In this document: positions 42,601 through 56,700 of the stretch, piece by piece
Layout of the letters: every line of letters starts with the position of its first letter
How positions within the stretch are numbered: position 1 is the stretch's first letter
The notes under the pieces: generated by a model
Told to the model about the DNA's origin: nothing
Databases searched by the model: none
The model's input: only the letters and a program-made list of their open reading frames with translations
Origin: Callipepla californica brunnescens
Taxonomy: Eukaryota > Chordata > Aves > Galliformes > Odontophoridae
Assembly: GCA_023055505.1 (NCBI GenBank)
Contig: JALIRH010000027.1
Coordinates: forward strand, 2,802,501-2,866,500
Direction: 5' to 3'
DNA length: 64,000 nucleotides
Position numbers and translations under genes: made by a program

Positions 42601-45119
42601 GAGGAAGAGAGGAAAGTGAATATTATTGGAAAGTAGGGAAAGTAAGTCCTTAAGAATGTGAGCGGGCAGATTCTAATTACCCAGGGATTGCGATTTCGTT
42701 GTTGTTGCTGCATTTCCATTGCACTGATGGTTAAAGGATGCCTAATGTGGTTCTAATGTAATATGCAAATACTTCCCTACAATTTATAAGTCAGTTCCTT
42801 GTCATCGATCCAATAGAAATGCGCTGGTTATTTCCCCAGTCTTATCTCAGAACCCTCCAAAATACCACGCTGCAAATTCGTGCCAGGAAAACCGTGTAAG
42901 AAACCAAAGGATTCAATCTTAGTCCTTTGTGAGCGGAATTTACAGAGTGAGACCCAAACTGTTGTGATCTGTGCGTGGTGTGCAGGGGCTGTCCCTTGTG
43001 CTCTGCAGCGTTCCCAAGAAGCAGCAGGTATGAAGCACCTCAGAGTCGGTGGGAAGAGTTTCTCTGAGTTATTTAATGTGAAGAGATGGAGATTTGGAGG
43101 TGGTGACCGTCAGCTGCTGTGCGATTTGCTTCTCTTGGTCTCAGGAAGTACCACTCGTGTGAAGAATGGCATTGGCTGAAGTGGATGTTTTTCAGTCTTT
43201 GGATAGCATGTGCTCTGGGGAAATAGGTTTCAGGATCTGTTCTGCTACAAGCAGCAGGAAGGCTGATGATCTCAGAGCGGTAACGAGAGAGAAAGAATAG
43301 TAGAACTACGTCACAGAAGAAATCTTGAATGTTGGAGGGGCAGGAAGTAAAGGTCAGAAATGTGAGCAGTGCATGGGTTATTCTGAGCTGCTCCTGAGGT
43401 ATTCAGTGTTATTTGGAAGCAGTCTTTCAGTCTGTGAATTGCACGGGGTTGGTTTTCTTTTTTTCTTCATAATTACATATTGCAAAAATACCGTATTCAT
43501 CAAAACACTAAAAATTACACTGCTTAAATAGGCTTAGAAAGATTTCTTCGGAGCCCTCCAGACCCCACAGCAAAGGGAAATACGTAACAGCGAGAGCTGT
43601 TCTTGAGGCTCTGTTGTGCTTCTTAGTGCTTCTTCCCTATGTATCTTCTTCTCCACGTTAGCTTAAGGTAACTGATATTTTTTTAAATGGTAATTTCATT
43701 TTATTCCGGGATAACTTTAGGGAGGGAATGGGCAGTGTGTTCGTGCTCCCGAGCAGTGATGTTTTGTCAGCCCTGTCTGAATTCCCTGCAGCTGGTTGGG
43801 ATTCCTGGATCCTGCTCTCAGCTGATCCCTGCCGTCCCGGCAGCCAGAGCATGTTGGACTCCTCTCGTCTGCGCAGGGATGTTGTTAAGGACAATGTTTT
43901 CATAGCGTGCTTCTGGAGCTGTGCTAGCACAGCATTGCAGCTGAGTGCTGTGGCTGTTTTGCTGGAATTGTTTTGGGTTACAGCTGTTTATGCTAAGAGC
44001 TTTCAGTTAACTGTACTCGGGCCATATCTTCAGGCGGTCGCACGTTTGGAACGGTGTGGGGCGGTTGTTTTGGCATTGGGACTGGCCGCTCTGACTTGGC
44101 TGCAGCTTGGTTTGTGTTTGTTTGCTGGGCACTGTTCTTCTCCCAGAGCTTTGTCGGAATGGTTCCGTTAACCGCAGTAGGGTCGTTACTCATTCCTGCT
44201 GACGTCCTTTTCTTTTTTTGAGTGGGGTTTAAAAATACGTGATTGAATCTAATGCTCATTTCAAAAGGAATGAGCAGAGACAACGCCAGTGGGTCGGGAG
44301 AACGCCGTTGCGCAGCTTGTGTTGTTTGGGATCCGAGTTGTGGGGCTGCCCACGGGGTCTGCTGTGCGAGGAGGAGTTTGGGAATCCAAATCCTCTTCTG
44401 GGGAGAGTTCTAGAAATTGCACTTGTTTGTGGTATTGCTTTCCTGCGTTTTAGGAGGGGAAATAAGGATGTTGTAAAAGCATTATCTGGATGCAGAAGGG
44501 TAATATCATTAAAGTATGGAGTTAGAAGAATATTCCTCAAACCGAGGTCGGCTGTATTATGTCTTATTATTTGAAACAGAGCCACGCAGAGATGATTTCA
44601 AAGATTATTTACAATAAGGATAGTGATTTTTAATGGTGGAGGTTTGTTACTGCTTTCAACTTTCAAAACAGTGCCCAGAAATACCGTGCACTTGCATAAA
44701 TAGGTATGGTCTGGGGAAAGGTGTTTGGAATATCTGTGCTATTGAATCTGTTATGATGGGACCCTTTTGTGCAGAGCACTGTGAATGTATATAACAAAAA
44801 GCACGGTCTCAGTGTTATTCACTATGATGATAAATGGAAGCTCATTATAATGCTCCAATGAAGATTTAAGTGTACTGAGAGAGGACTTTTCTGTTTAGTG
44901 TCACAACTTCCAGATTTCTGTGTTCAGTTTATGAACTGTGAGCTGCTAGCTGATATTCAGCATGGAGAGTTTTGCATTCTTTTCCTTCTTGAATGAACTG
45001 AAAGAGTAATTCAGGGTGGTTCACGCTTTGCTTCTCAAACAAAATAAACCTAGGGCTTTTTGGTTTTTAATTCAACTCTACAATCCGTACCTGGAGCTGT
45101 GATTTTTCAGGTAGATCTC

Positions 45120-45965
45120 TTACACGTATGGTTGTGGTGCTTTGCAGTACTGGGACGTGTAACAGTGGAGAACGTTCCTGTGTGAAACTTGAAGCTTGAC
45201 ACCTGAGAAGAGACTCAGCATCACGGCAGTATCTTTGTTAAGACTGGATTGAGCTGCTGGGCTTTGGAGCTGCTTCGCTGGTGGGGGGAAGAAACTGGAG
45301 AGCTTGTATGGGGGTTTTCCAAAAGGGAAGGGAAATAATTTCCTGATTTTAAAAGTGCTTCTAATAGCGAAATCCTGCTCTCTGCAGGCAATGGGTGAGC
45401 GCGGTGGGGAGCTGCCGTGCCGTATGGTGTTGCCTTTAAGCTTCTGCAATACATTCATAGATAGCATCTTGTGCTGCGTGTGGAAGTGGTGCTCGGGAGC
45501 CTTCTCTGACACCCCTCGTTTTGTAAATGCTTGGCATTTTGGAAACGAAGTGACGTGTTTAGTCATACGTACGCAGATGTGCCTACATGTCATACCACAG
45601 GCATAGCTCAGAGAGAGCTTTTGGCAGTCGTATGACTCAGAGGAGGAGAATATTGGTAACTGCACGACTGATAAGTCCTTGAGATTAATGGTATTCGCTT
45701 TTTTGGTCAAAATTATAACTAAACGTTGTATTGTGAAATGTGCAGGTACTTGGGAACGAGGCCTCGTCGTGTGACTCAAGTGTTTGAGAAGAGAGGCTCT
45801 GCCACGGGTAGGCAGCTGTAAGCACTGAGGATTGGGGTGTTTTAAACAGCTTTGAGAACATGGTTGCCATCTCCTCCTGCGCTGCTGTTGGAGCTGCAGA
45901 CCTGTGGGCTGGTCCCGCTTGTGCTGTAGTGATCTTAGCCTTTGTTTTCCTTGGGTAAATGTCAT
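45120..45965 (-). other. Unexplained 281-codon antisense open frame
   Basis: A true ATG (CAT at 45963-45965) to TAA (45120-45122) frame lies on the minus strand inside HELZ intron 1. The product would be rich in Ser, Lys, Gln and Pro, with a QQQRRRR patch near the N-terminus. It has no domain, signal peptide or membrane segment that I recognise. The ATG context is poor (T at -3). Outside the CpG islands it is the only frame above 200 codons. It may be chance, a decayed coding sequence or an orphan gene; I do not assert that it is expressed. Confidence 0.15.
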
Positions 45966-48900
45966 TAAGAGAAGCCAAGATTGAATTACCTTTGTAATGC
46001 ATTTTTTTACAGTAAGTAATTGGTGATGTTGTTATGGGGATAAAACGGTAACCATGAGACAATATTTCAATTAAAAATGCCCTGAGCTTGGATAAGTGTG
46101 AGAAACTCTGCTCTGAAAAGGGAGCAAGAACTTATATGGGAAAAAAAAAGCTGATATGGAATACAGGCTGCTGCTGCTGCCCAGTTCTTATGAAAGATTG
46201 TTTACGTGAGGATTTTCTAAGAAGGAGCCAAAAGAACTTTAGGTGGGGCAGAAGCACCGCCTATGATGATGTTACCTGCTGCTTACTGTTACGTTATTAC
46301 TTGCCAGATTTTAATTATTTTGGGCTGAAATTTCCCATGGTAGGTGTTTATCCTGGCCAACTTTTTGGGCACTGTAGAGGGAGTGAGGGGTTCTGCTGGC
46401 AAGATTGAGTCTTTCAGAAAAAGTTGGACAAAAAATACTCTTCTGTTCACAGTAAAACAAAAAACAAGGTGCTAGAACTTGGCTTTATGGAACGGTGAGA
46501 AGAGGTGGCACTCTGTGATGTTCTGGCCTTATCAACCCTGTGAAATTTAGCATTGGTTAAATTGGTTATTAGTGCAAAGCTGAAAGATCATCTCTGCTGT
46601 GAATTTGTGAATTCATTTCAGCCTGAGCTTTAAGGGGATTTCCGTACTATTTGAAGGTTGGGGCTTTTGCATTCCCCCCCGATCATCCCTGGTATGGTTT
46701 TGGACATAAATGAGAGCACAGAATTCCCCGTCCGCACTTCCAAAAGCCAGTTCCTCTTTCCTACTTGCTCTGCCTTCACACAGCACAGAGTAAGCAGTGA
46801 CTGGATTTAAACAGAATGTCCAAAGCGTGGGTTGAGTGCAGGCAGAATGTGTAAAATGAATGTGAAGATGGGCATGGCTGGACGAGGAGGCTGAGGTCAG
46901 AAAATTGTGGGTATTATAAAGAACTGGAAGGGAGGGACTGTTTCAAGGATATATATAATTTATCTTACAATGCTAATACATTTTCATTATTGGACAGGTT
47001 TTAATAAGTGGGAATAGAGGGGTGGGGGGCTAAAAGCAATTCACACCCGAGCCATATCTTTGCTTTACTTTGTTTTTTTGCTTTTCTAATGAGCGATGTC
47101 ATGTTGCAATGCAGAGAAGTGCTGAATGCTGCACTTACACTGAAGTCGTTCCACAGACACTGGGTTTTGCACTGTGGTGGTATGAAGAGCTCTATGGGAC
47201 GTGGCAGAGCGCAGCAGGGAAAAATCACTTCCATTTGTCTTAGGCTGAATATAAGAGACTCAGAGAAACTTGGGGCATTAATGTGGTGAGCTTTGCAACC
47301 CAGTGCTTGTAGTGGTGCTTCAGTGCAGTACTGTCATGTAACGGCATGCAGTATTTTCCAGTTTTGCTGTGTGTAAATAGGAGTGCTGTGTCTGACGTGT
47401 CCTGCACGCAGGAATGCAAGCGAGGTGGATGGTGTGGGGCTTGGAGCAGCAAGATAGGTAATGCCTTCAGACAGCTGTGTTAAAAAAACAACAAACAACC
47501 CCTCCCCAAACAAAAGTAAGAATATTGAAAGGCAGGGGTTGAAGATAATCAGGATTCTCATATGAGATGCAGAGTTTCAGATGCTAGGCCAAAGATGGCT
47601 GATCTGACCATGTGTGAACGTTGCTGTGATCTGTGACATAGGTTGTTCCTTCCACTACTCCTTCCAAAGTGGAAACAGAAGAGATTAGTGGAGATAATAA
47701 GCTGTTAATGATCACTTAATAAAGGGTCTGTACTGAAATCCGAACTGTCATGCAATCAAATCTAACTTGTTACCATCTGTACTGCATGTGAAGTGATTTA
47801 AAGAGCACAGGATTCAGATGCGGAAATCATTTAATCCGAGTTGCTGCTGTGTTTTTGAACTGCTGGTAAGTGAATGGTAAACCACCCACAGATACTTGTT
47901 CCTCGTGCAGTGGCTGTGGATGTGTTTATTCCGTGTGTGAAGTTCACAGGATCGGGCTGAAGGCTCCGGCTGCGTGGCCAGCAGTCCCTTATCCTCCCAG
48001 TTTACAGTCCTGTTTTTTTCTCTTTAAATATAAAGTGGAAGGACAGTCTATGTATTTAACAGGTTCATGATGTTCTCTACTATTCATTCTTTTTTTTTTT
48101 TCCCCTGGAAAACCAAGCATATCATGTTCTTTAGAGGCAAAGCAGCAGCAGCTCTTGCTGCTGTTAGGCTGCATAATAAAACCTTGAAATAAGCCTTCCT
48201 CCTTCTGTATGCTCCATTTCAGATTTCACATCATTCGTGGAATGTAAAGCAGGGTCGTTTTGCCTGGAGTTGTGCAGCGTTAACCAGAGTAATTCGGTTA
48301 TTTTAGAAAACTGATTAGATTGTCCTCTCTCAAGGGTGGAGACTTCGTATTTGTTCTGTAAGGTGTGCGGTGCGTTTCTGAGCACTGTGTGTTACTGACT
48401 TCAGCTGTAACTGCAATAGATGAGCGCATAAGAATTCAGCTGTTACGTTCTTGCCTTAAAACCAAAAACTCCCAGAAGTAACCTTTCCTGTTATTCTTTT
48501 CTGCATGAGAGGGGCACCATCCTTTTCCTCTGCACTCTGTTATGTCATTTGCATTGGTGTAGTGCACGATCATTGTCTGCTCTCACTTCATCAAATGGTT
48601 TCTGAGGATGGGATTATTTATGTTTATGCCATGACAGTACGAAAGTATATTTTTGTACATCTGTAAGTGACTTCTGTATGATGTTCCTTCTGGTAGCCTC
48701 GCCTAAAATGCCTTTTTGTCTCAGAGCAAAGCAAATTCGTTTTACAGTTTTAAGTAAGGGAAGTAAAGAATTTGATTTTACTTCTCTAAAGATTCCTGAG
48801 TGTATATACTACAAAAAGAATTACATGACATTATGTGGAGGGGCAGGAGTGCCTTAAGTTGGGATCACTGGAGATCCTGGAACAACTATATCGTGTGGTT

Positions 48901-50967
48901 TAGCAGTAAACAGATTCATTCCCCATTTTAGTATGTGAACTGACAAATAGAGTATGTTTGCTGTGTCTCCATAGTTGAGCTCTAGTGATCCATCCTTTGT
49001 TTTTCTTCTTCTTTTTTTTTTTTTTTAAGTAGAGTGATGTTGCAATCACAGGTATGATATCTAACGTTTGTATTGTGTAGTGTTACCCAATGTATTTTAC
49101 TTAATCCGGAGTGTGAAATGAAGCCAGACTTTCCCTTGCCTGTATGGATTAAAGTTTGTTGTCAGTCTTTTCCTAATAATGCTGGGGGAGGCTGCTGAGT
49201 CCCAGGGCTGTGTCCTTCCCAAATATTACTTCTTTGTATGGTGGAAACAGTTCTTATAGTTCTGAGACCTTCATATGTGAATTTCTTACATCTCAGTTTT
49301 GCCCAAAACAAACTTCAGAAAGTTATGCCAAGTGAACTGCTTTGCTGAAAGGTTTGGAAACTGCTTCAGTGAAACGTGGAAACGAGCGGATGGATTCTTG
49401 AGCAGCTAAGCTAATGAATGCAGTTTTTGGCCTTTATTCTTATGGGCAAGAAAATATTTTTTTGTCTTTTACTAGCAAATGATCTTCAGGAATTGCATCC
49501 TCTGTCTGAGTGGATGGCAGCACATGGCAAGAACTGGTGGAGCGACTGACTTCTGGGTGTCAGTGAGAAGCTGAATTGTGATTTTCCTTTCCTTTGGTTG
49601 ACTTAATGATCTGGGTCTCCTGTTATCTGTTTTGTTGCCCCTTTTTCCTATAGCTTGCAGCGCCTTTGTGACCCCTGAGACGTCTGCGAAACTTTAATTG
49701 GCCTTGAAGTTCAGAAGTTACTGGGGAAGGACAGAACGAGCGTTCTTCAAAATAAACCTACTAGACTTCTTAAAATTAATTGCTGAGAAGTAGTGACAAA
49801 GCAGCTGGCTTTTCCTGAAGCATTACCCGAACGTACTGCATGTTCAGTGTTACCGTCTGGTTTGGTAGCTGGCCTTTCCAGTTATCCCCAAGTCCTTGGA
49901 AGCAGCACAGTGAGCACGTACCTTTCCCAGGCTGACTTAGTGCTGTGCTTTCTCAGTGCCTGCAGCACGGTGCTGGCAGGAGGCACAGCTGATAGCTCTG
50001 GCAGGGACCAGGTGGGTGCTGACGGCTGCCAGCAGAGCTGTGTGCTGTAACAGGAGGCAGCTGGAGGGGCTCTTCCCCTCCGTGTGCCCGTGGCCCTGGG
50101 TCTACATGTGCTACAGAGCGTGGATTCCGCTTTGTGGCTCTCGGAGCATCATTCAGTTCATGGCAAATTCCTCCGGTCTCGCTGTGGGACTGCAAGTTGA
50201 ACATCATTGCTTTAGCATAAATCTTCACAAGAGATGTTAATGTCTGGTTAAAATATGCAAATATTTACTGACTTGTCTGCTGTTTGTCAGCTTGGCATGC
50301 GAGACCTTGGATCTGATCCTTCTGTCTTGGCAGACATTGGGAATTTTGCCAGTAGCATTAATAGGAACAGAATTGTGCCCTCTAATCTGTTTGTTTATGA
50401 AGTACAGCAGGAGTTATCTGGCTCGATGCTTTACAGTGAACTGAAAATCATCTGTTTGAATATTTTTGGAACTGTCGTTTACTTTATCTTCCCATTATCT
50501 TAGCATGTGGACCCTTTGGTTGCATAAAATACATCAGTAAACTGCCTAGAGTAGAAGTGCAGAGTCAGGAGTTAAACTGCTCTGAAATACTGAAATTCCA
50601 GATCACGATGTTCTCTCCTACATTGATTTTTTTGGTTTGCACTGAGACCAATCAAGCTGTGGTGTAATTCTTCAAAAGCTTCCTATGCACCCAGCAAGGG
50701 GGTGTTCATTGCACAGGGTAAGATGATCATGTTTGGAACTCTTCCTTCTGGAGCTGTCCCTTCTGCATTTCCTGTCCTGCTCTGCAGTTCGGAGGGGAAA
50801 TGAGCAGTCTTATTTGGGGATGAGCTTTTAATTACTCTACTTGTTTGTTTACAGAATCTCATTGGCAAGGAGGAGAAATACACTTTCTGAAAATTGACCC
50901 TGAAAATCATTAGTAAGGAGAAAGTCTCTCACAAATCCCTGGCAAAACAAAACCAGGCACCAGGGTT

Positions 50968-51000
50968 TGAGTTACACCAGTTTGGAGTTAAGTGGATCTT
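50968..51000. repeat. Possible remnant of ancient amniote repeat
   Basis: GAGTTACACCAGTTTGGAGT and the following AAGTGGATC resemble the end of the same old hairpin-type repeat suggested at 17.6 kb (GGAGTTACACCAG...GGAGTAAGTGAGA from memory). The match is short and the family is unnamed. Confidence 0.3.
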
Positions 51001-53526
51001 TTAAATGATAGAGACAGCAGATGTCTTGTGGAGGTTAAGCTGGACATGACTTGGCTTTCAAAGAAATGGAGGTTTTCTTCTACTAATGGGAGGAGGATTT
51101 TGGTGGTTGGAGTTACAAAGTGAGGGTTAGATCTCTGCATTAGCTCACAGGAGAAGAGCTGTCAGCTCCTGTATGTGCTCAGGTCAATGTGATGCTTACT
51201 GTTCTATCTGGCAGTATTTGCAGGTGCTGTGCATAAATATGTTACTTGAAGGTGTGAATCAGAAGCCTTCCTGTATGGCAGTGCCACTGCTGCAAAGTGG
51301 TTCGAAGCTAAGGAATGCTTTGAATTGACTTCTGATAAGGAAGGCGTTGGTGCTAGTATGTTGTGGCTGTATTTCTGAGGTCAGCTTGTTTCAGTTGTGC
51401 CACTTCAGATAGTGGGGATGTGCCTGTTCACCGGTTGCACAGAATTCTGAAGATGCACTGAAGTTTGCTATTAGAATAAATAATGATTCAGTTTTGAATG
51501 TTGGTATGCAGTCCTCCGAGCCATTTTGAGAAAATGAATAATCCTGACATTTATTCTGCTACATGCTTCGTATTTTAATCTCGGTTTAACAGGCAGGAAG
51601 ACTGAAGTGCCTTGATCGTTTTCTGTTTCTCAAAGAGCTGGGAATACAATGTCCTCTGCAGTGCTGTCCAGATCTGCAAGCTGACCAGAGAAATCTGTGG
51701 CCACTGCTGGGGATGTCAGACCTTCTCCACAAACTAGTTCAGCGTTTGTTGAAGCAGCCAGTGTAAGGCAATGGGTAAATAGCATTTTGCTTTTTGTAGT
51801 GCCCTGGTAAGAGAGGAAGGGCTCGGTGAAGGAGCCTGCCTCTGCCTGCTGGTCCTGCTGGCCAGCGTGGGATCTGTGTATAAACTGTTCTTCTGCAGTA
51901 AACACACAGAAGCTCTGCTGAGACTTCTGGTCAAAGGAATTTTGATTCTTCAGCCAGGAAGTGAGGAAATCAGAAGTACAGCAGAGTTCATGAAATCCTC
52001 TCTTTTCAGTCCCTCAGGAGGAAAACAAAGTACGTGAGAAAGGCATCAATTAACTATTGTATTGCTGTGCAGCATATCCTACATTTCTAAAGCTTGCTGC
52101 AGTGTAGAGCTTGAGTGAAACAGAAATCTGTTGCATTTTGAGCTGTATGCAGAAGGATCCTTGCCTAAAAAGCATAACAGCACCTAATGTTTCTGACTGA
52201 AAACAAGTGCTGGTTTAAGTGATCCAATCGAGCTCCTTAAATGAATTTTCTCACATGTATGGAACTGCAAAAGCTGCTTCGTACCTGTGTTCCTTCACCT
52301 CCGGGAAGGTGCAGTGTTGGATGTGAGACAGTTTGGTATGAACGTTATAGAAGGGAATGCTATCATGTGTTGTTTTAAACTTCTTGCTTGCTTTTACACT
52401 GTGTGTTGGCCCAGGTAGGTGTTGGTGAGAAAAGTGGGGTAGTGAGGTCCTTTTCTGACATAGAAAATATCTTTATTTGATTTTCAGATAACTTCTTGAA
52501 GGTACCGTATTTCGGATTAGTTAAAAATCTGTAAATGTGAAATGTAAAGGGAGTTTTTAGGTAGTAGAATTTTTAAGGAGGTTGGTTTTCATGGCAGTTG
52601 GTATCAAGTCGCAGATGTGGGCAGTGTGCTGCTTGCTGACAGTGAATATGAGAACTCATCAGTTTTCCTCTTTCTGTTATCAGGATGTGTTTCTGTCAAG
52701 TCAGCTTTGAAGTAAAACATCTCTAGAGACATATCTTTAAACATTATCAATGAAGTGACAGCGTAGATGGGGACTGTGGAAGGGTTTTGCTTTTCTATGG
52801 GAAGGTTCCGTTGCAGATGTCCGTTTGTCTCAGTTCGTTGGCAGATGATGATGTTTGTCTTCTGTGTAGATTTCTATCACTGCTGCTTCAGTTTCCCCCC
52901 ACAGAATGTTTACTTTAAAATCGTTTAAGGAGTTCTGTTGGCAAGGTGCACCATGGTGTTGGTGTGGTGGGGCACCTAAGCTTTCTCAGACACAAATGGC
53001 AACTAAAGCTCAGCAGGAGCTGTCAGGTGGGTTCCTGCTGAGCTCCAGCTCCTTCTGTTCCATCCGAGTCCATCCCATGTGCTTCACCCATCCCAGAGGC
53101 TGGCCCACGTGCCCTAGGAATAGGTGAGGAGCGCTTTGAAACTGAAGGTGTCTTGGGGAAAGCACTGCAGGCTCGGAGAAGGGGCTGGTGGATGAGTTGC
53201 ATTGCTTCCAAAGCAGACTTGAGGACACAGAAGCCTCTATGTAGCAAAGTGCTTAAATCCACGCTGGCATTAAAGTTTGAAACCACTACATATTTTTTAA
53301 AATCAGTCATGGGCTTAAATACCTTCTTGAATTAGAATTAAAAGTAAGAGCCAGGAGGGCTGTGAACAGGAGACTGGGATGAGGTTAGTTAGGTTTGGGA
53401 CAAGTGGCATGGACCAAAGGGGATGTGCTACAGCACCTGGAGGTGGGAATGGCAGTTGGTTGGCGAGTTGTCACTGCCATCATGCAGCTAACCAACGTTT
53501 TATCATCCCCTCTGCCCCCACTCTAG

Positions 53527-53754
53527 GATTTCTGTCCCTGAGTCATGGCAGACAGAAGACCAGAGAAGTCATGTGAACAAGCATGTGAATCCCTTAAGCA
53601 GCAGGATTATGAAGTGGCAGTGAAGCATTGCACAGAGGCACTCCTTTCCCTCAGCCAGTACCCCCCAGCTCACCTCCCGGAGGCATGCCAGGCAGAAATC
53701 GACCGCATCAAAATCGAGACTCTGCTGTATAGAATTGCTTCCTTTTTACAACTT
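53527..53754 (+). CDS. HELZ: HELZ exon 2 (18-base leader, residues 1-70)
   Basis: The acceptor CTCTAG precedes 53527 and the ATG is at 53545. The exon ends YRIASFLQL at CTT|GTGAGT, phase 0. It encodes the first TPR-like helical pair. Confidence 0.93.
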
Positions 53755-56700
53755 GTGAGTGTGACTCTTTCATAGTATCTAATGAACTGGAAAGAACAAT
53801 CAAGTATCTCGTACCATCAAGATTTAAGTAAAATTCTGTGTTTTCCTATAGTTGGCATGTTGTTTTGCTGCAGAATCCTCATTGTTAAAACATGTATGAG
53901 GCTTCTGTCTTGTAGTATTCCCTGATCTGTTTATTTTTTGAGATTGGGACCTCTAAATACTTCGTGTCTGAATCACAGTTCCTTAAAATAGTAGAGAATT
54001 ATCTTTTTTTTTTTTTAATCCAAAATATATTCTAAGAGGAAAAAATAGCTGGTTTTCAAGTATTATTTTCATAAAACTATGCTGAATGACATACTAAATT
54101 ACCTTCTCTCTAAAGAGCATTAAACTAAAGTTACAGATGTAAGTGCTCGAAAAACAAAGTTTAAGAAATACCAAAATTCAGGCAACCAGTTCATACTTAA
54201 TTTAGCTGCTTTTTGCATAACCTAACAGTAGTCTTTTAATATTTGATCACAACTAGTTTTCCATTGCTAGGCTAGAGCGTGTCTGCTGAAAGACGTAACT
54301 CTCAGGCTCTGGCAGATTTTGAATGGAAATGTGAAAACAGGGAGCTTTGTAAGGGGTTTTGTAAATGCAAGGCAAGGAGCGTGTCCCTGAATTGTAGGCG
54401 ATGCCATTACCAAAAGCACGACCTTCCATGAATGCATTAGAATGCTCCAGTTCCTTAAGGGAAAGGGCATTGGAATGGTTAATTTTTCTTTACCCTTCTG
54501 CTTTGGAAATGTTATTACAGATTTACAGGGGCCTTCTTGTCCTCAAATCTTCATGTGTTGGATATGAACAACATCATCTCACGTGAAAAATGTTTGGCCA
54601 ACTTGTAAGACCTTGCTGGACACCTTTAAGATAAATCATGCCTGTTCTTTAGATAGCTGAATTTGACTATTCCATGTGCAAAACAAGAATTGGGAAGCTT
54701 CCTGAGCTTAGATGTGACTCATCATATAGCTGGCTTGGTTTTTCATTTGATTTTTAGTGGCAGTTGTGTTCCCACAGGCCCACTTCTCAAAATCATCTCC
54801 ATAGGTCAATAGGCAGATAGATGCATAGCAGTATTTAATACATTTTTGACCTGAATGCCTCTGGAAATGCTACGAGGCACCTGTCTGGATGTTCAGCATA
54901 GTGACATCTGTTGCAGTGAGCCTTCAGGGATTTTGGAAAACTCTTGGAATCAAAACCTCTCTATTAAAGAATTATAGAGATACTTGAAGTATTTAAGTAT
55001 TACAGTATTAAAGATTTATGTAGATTTTTAAGTAGAAAAATGTCTTATTTTCCTTTGTAAAGATGAAGCGTTTAAAATCACCATTGATAAGACAAAGGAA
55101 ATAAACTACAGACTCTACAAATTCCAACAGCGCTGTATTAGCAGCAGTTGTTAATACAGAGTCTAGGAAGAAAGCTAAGTTTTTTCTCCTAGATGCTGCG
55201 AGCCACCTCCAAATAGGTACATAAACATGAACCTTTGCACATCCACATACCTCTTTTAAAATACTCATTTACTGAGAATTTGAGGACAAAATCAGCATCC
55301 TAAGGATGCCTTAGATTGGATTTGACAGGTGACTGATGTTCTTTACATGTTCTACCCTGGAAAAAAAAAAAAGAGCTAATGAGTTCTTAAGTTTTAAGAA
55401 ACTTCTAATTCAAGCATGTAGTTGTTTGTGCCAAGTGGAATAATGCTATTTTTAAACTTTTCGTGTTTTACCTTTCAGAAAAAGTATGGGCAAGCAGATG
55501 AAGACTGTAGGCATGGTATGGTTATTTCTTTTTTTTTTTTTCCCCCACTATTTAGTGTTATAAATTGCAGTCAGTTGTCTGAATTTGTTAGTTTGCTAAT
55601 AGGGGATGTTGTGCTAGTTAAATTCATGTATCTGTTTTATACTACTTTTTCTACTTATTTTTTTTTAAAGAGTTCTCACTATTTTGTTACTCATGTTCAG
55701 GTGCCAGAACTGAAACACAGCTTTCTTTGGCATAGTGGTGGTCTTTGGCTAAGAGGTATTTTAGGTCACAGATGTAGGATGGATTGATAGTATTAGGATT
55801 TTTGTGATGATAAAGGCAACTGATTGTTCCATCTTCCTTCCTAGGGTTGTTGGTTGATATTTGGGTTTGCTTTTTAGGTGTTGATTCAGAGAAGCAAGGC
55901 AGGACACTGTGCTTATGTTCATCTCTACGTTTGCTGAAGCTTCGAATCTCGAGGCTCTTTAGGTTGAGCCTTTTGTGTTTCAATGCCTTGTTTAATTGAG
56001 GCATTTTAAAGGAATTAACCTGCATGGACTTTGTGGTTTAATGTTGTGATGTTCCTGTGAAGTGGTGTGGGTTTTTTTCAAGTGCATTTGTCTTCACTGA
56101 TACTCAGGTTGTAGACTTTTCTTGGTCTGACTGTTGATACGTTCCCCATTGTGTTTCATGTTGGCAAAGAAGTGAGAGAGGGACGTGTGGAAAGAATAAT
56201 GGTTAAAGGAGGTAGGAAGGAGAATTCTTTTTAATGACTGGTGTTCTCATTGATGGGATCTGGTGGGGCTGTTGTAACATTAGCTGAGTGACATTTGTCT
56301 GCTGAACTTTTTTCTTCTCTTGGCATGTGTGCCAGAAATCAGCATCTCATATGAACTATAGTGTTAACTGCATTATTCCTTTCTCTCACTTGCTGTGTGT
56401 AGATATGGGTGGAATAGGAATGCCAATCATTCAGTGCACTTTAAAATTTGAAAAATCCAGAGAAATCAGCTTGTATCTTAGTAACAAAGAATCAGTCCAG
56501 AGCAGTGTTAATATCTTTGATTCATGCCAGCGTGTTCTGCACATACTTTTCCCAGGTCCAAAACTGAAGACATTTATCAACTTCATGCCATATTTATTTG
56601 CCAGTGTGAAAGTGATGTGTGTGTGTGTTCCTGTATATTATGTACACCTTGTTTTTATGCATATAGCTATCAGCAATTGGACTGGGTTTCCTTTTGTTGT

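Larger units (their letters stand above)
39092..53526 (+). other. HELZ: HELZ intron 1
   Basis: This 14.4 kb intron runs from GTAAGT at 39092 to the CTCTAG acceptor before 53527. Its first 500 bases are G-rich (G14 at 39455-39468; (GT)6 then G12 at 39613-39636). The rest is AT-balanced, with a poly-T at 49012-49026. It contains one unusually long antisense open frame (45120-45965) and a short segment near 50.97 kb resembling an old amniote repeat. I see no exon, RNA gene or intact transposon. Confidence 0.7.

Noticed and set aside
43728..44171. 147-codon plus-strand frame with hydrophobic stretches in HELZ intron 1
   Set aside because: Its length is within chance expectation, there is no recognisable family, and it has no support as an exon.
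55804..55870. GTGATGA followed by CTGA, like a box C/D snoRNA
   Set aside because: There is no terminal stem and no properly spaced final D box, so this is chance.
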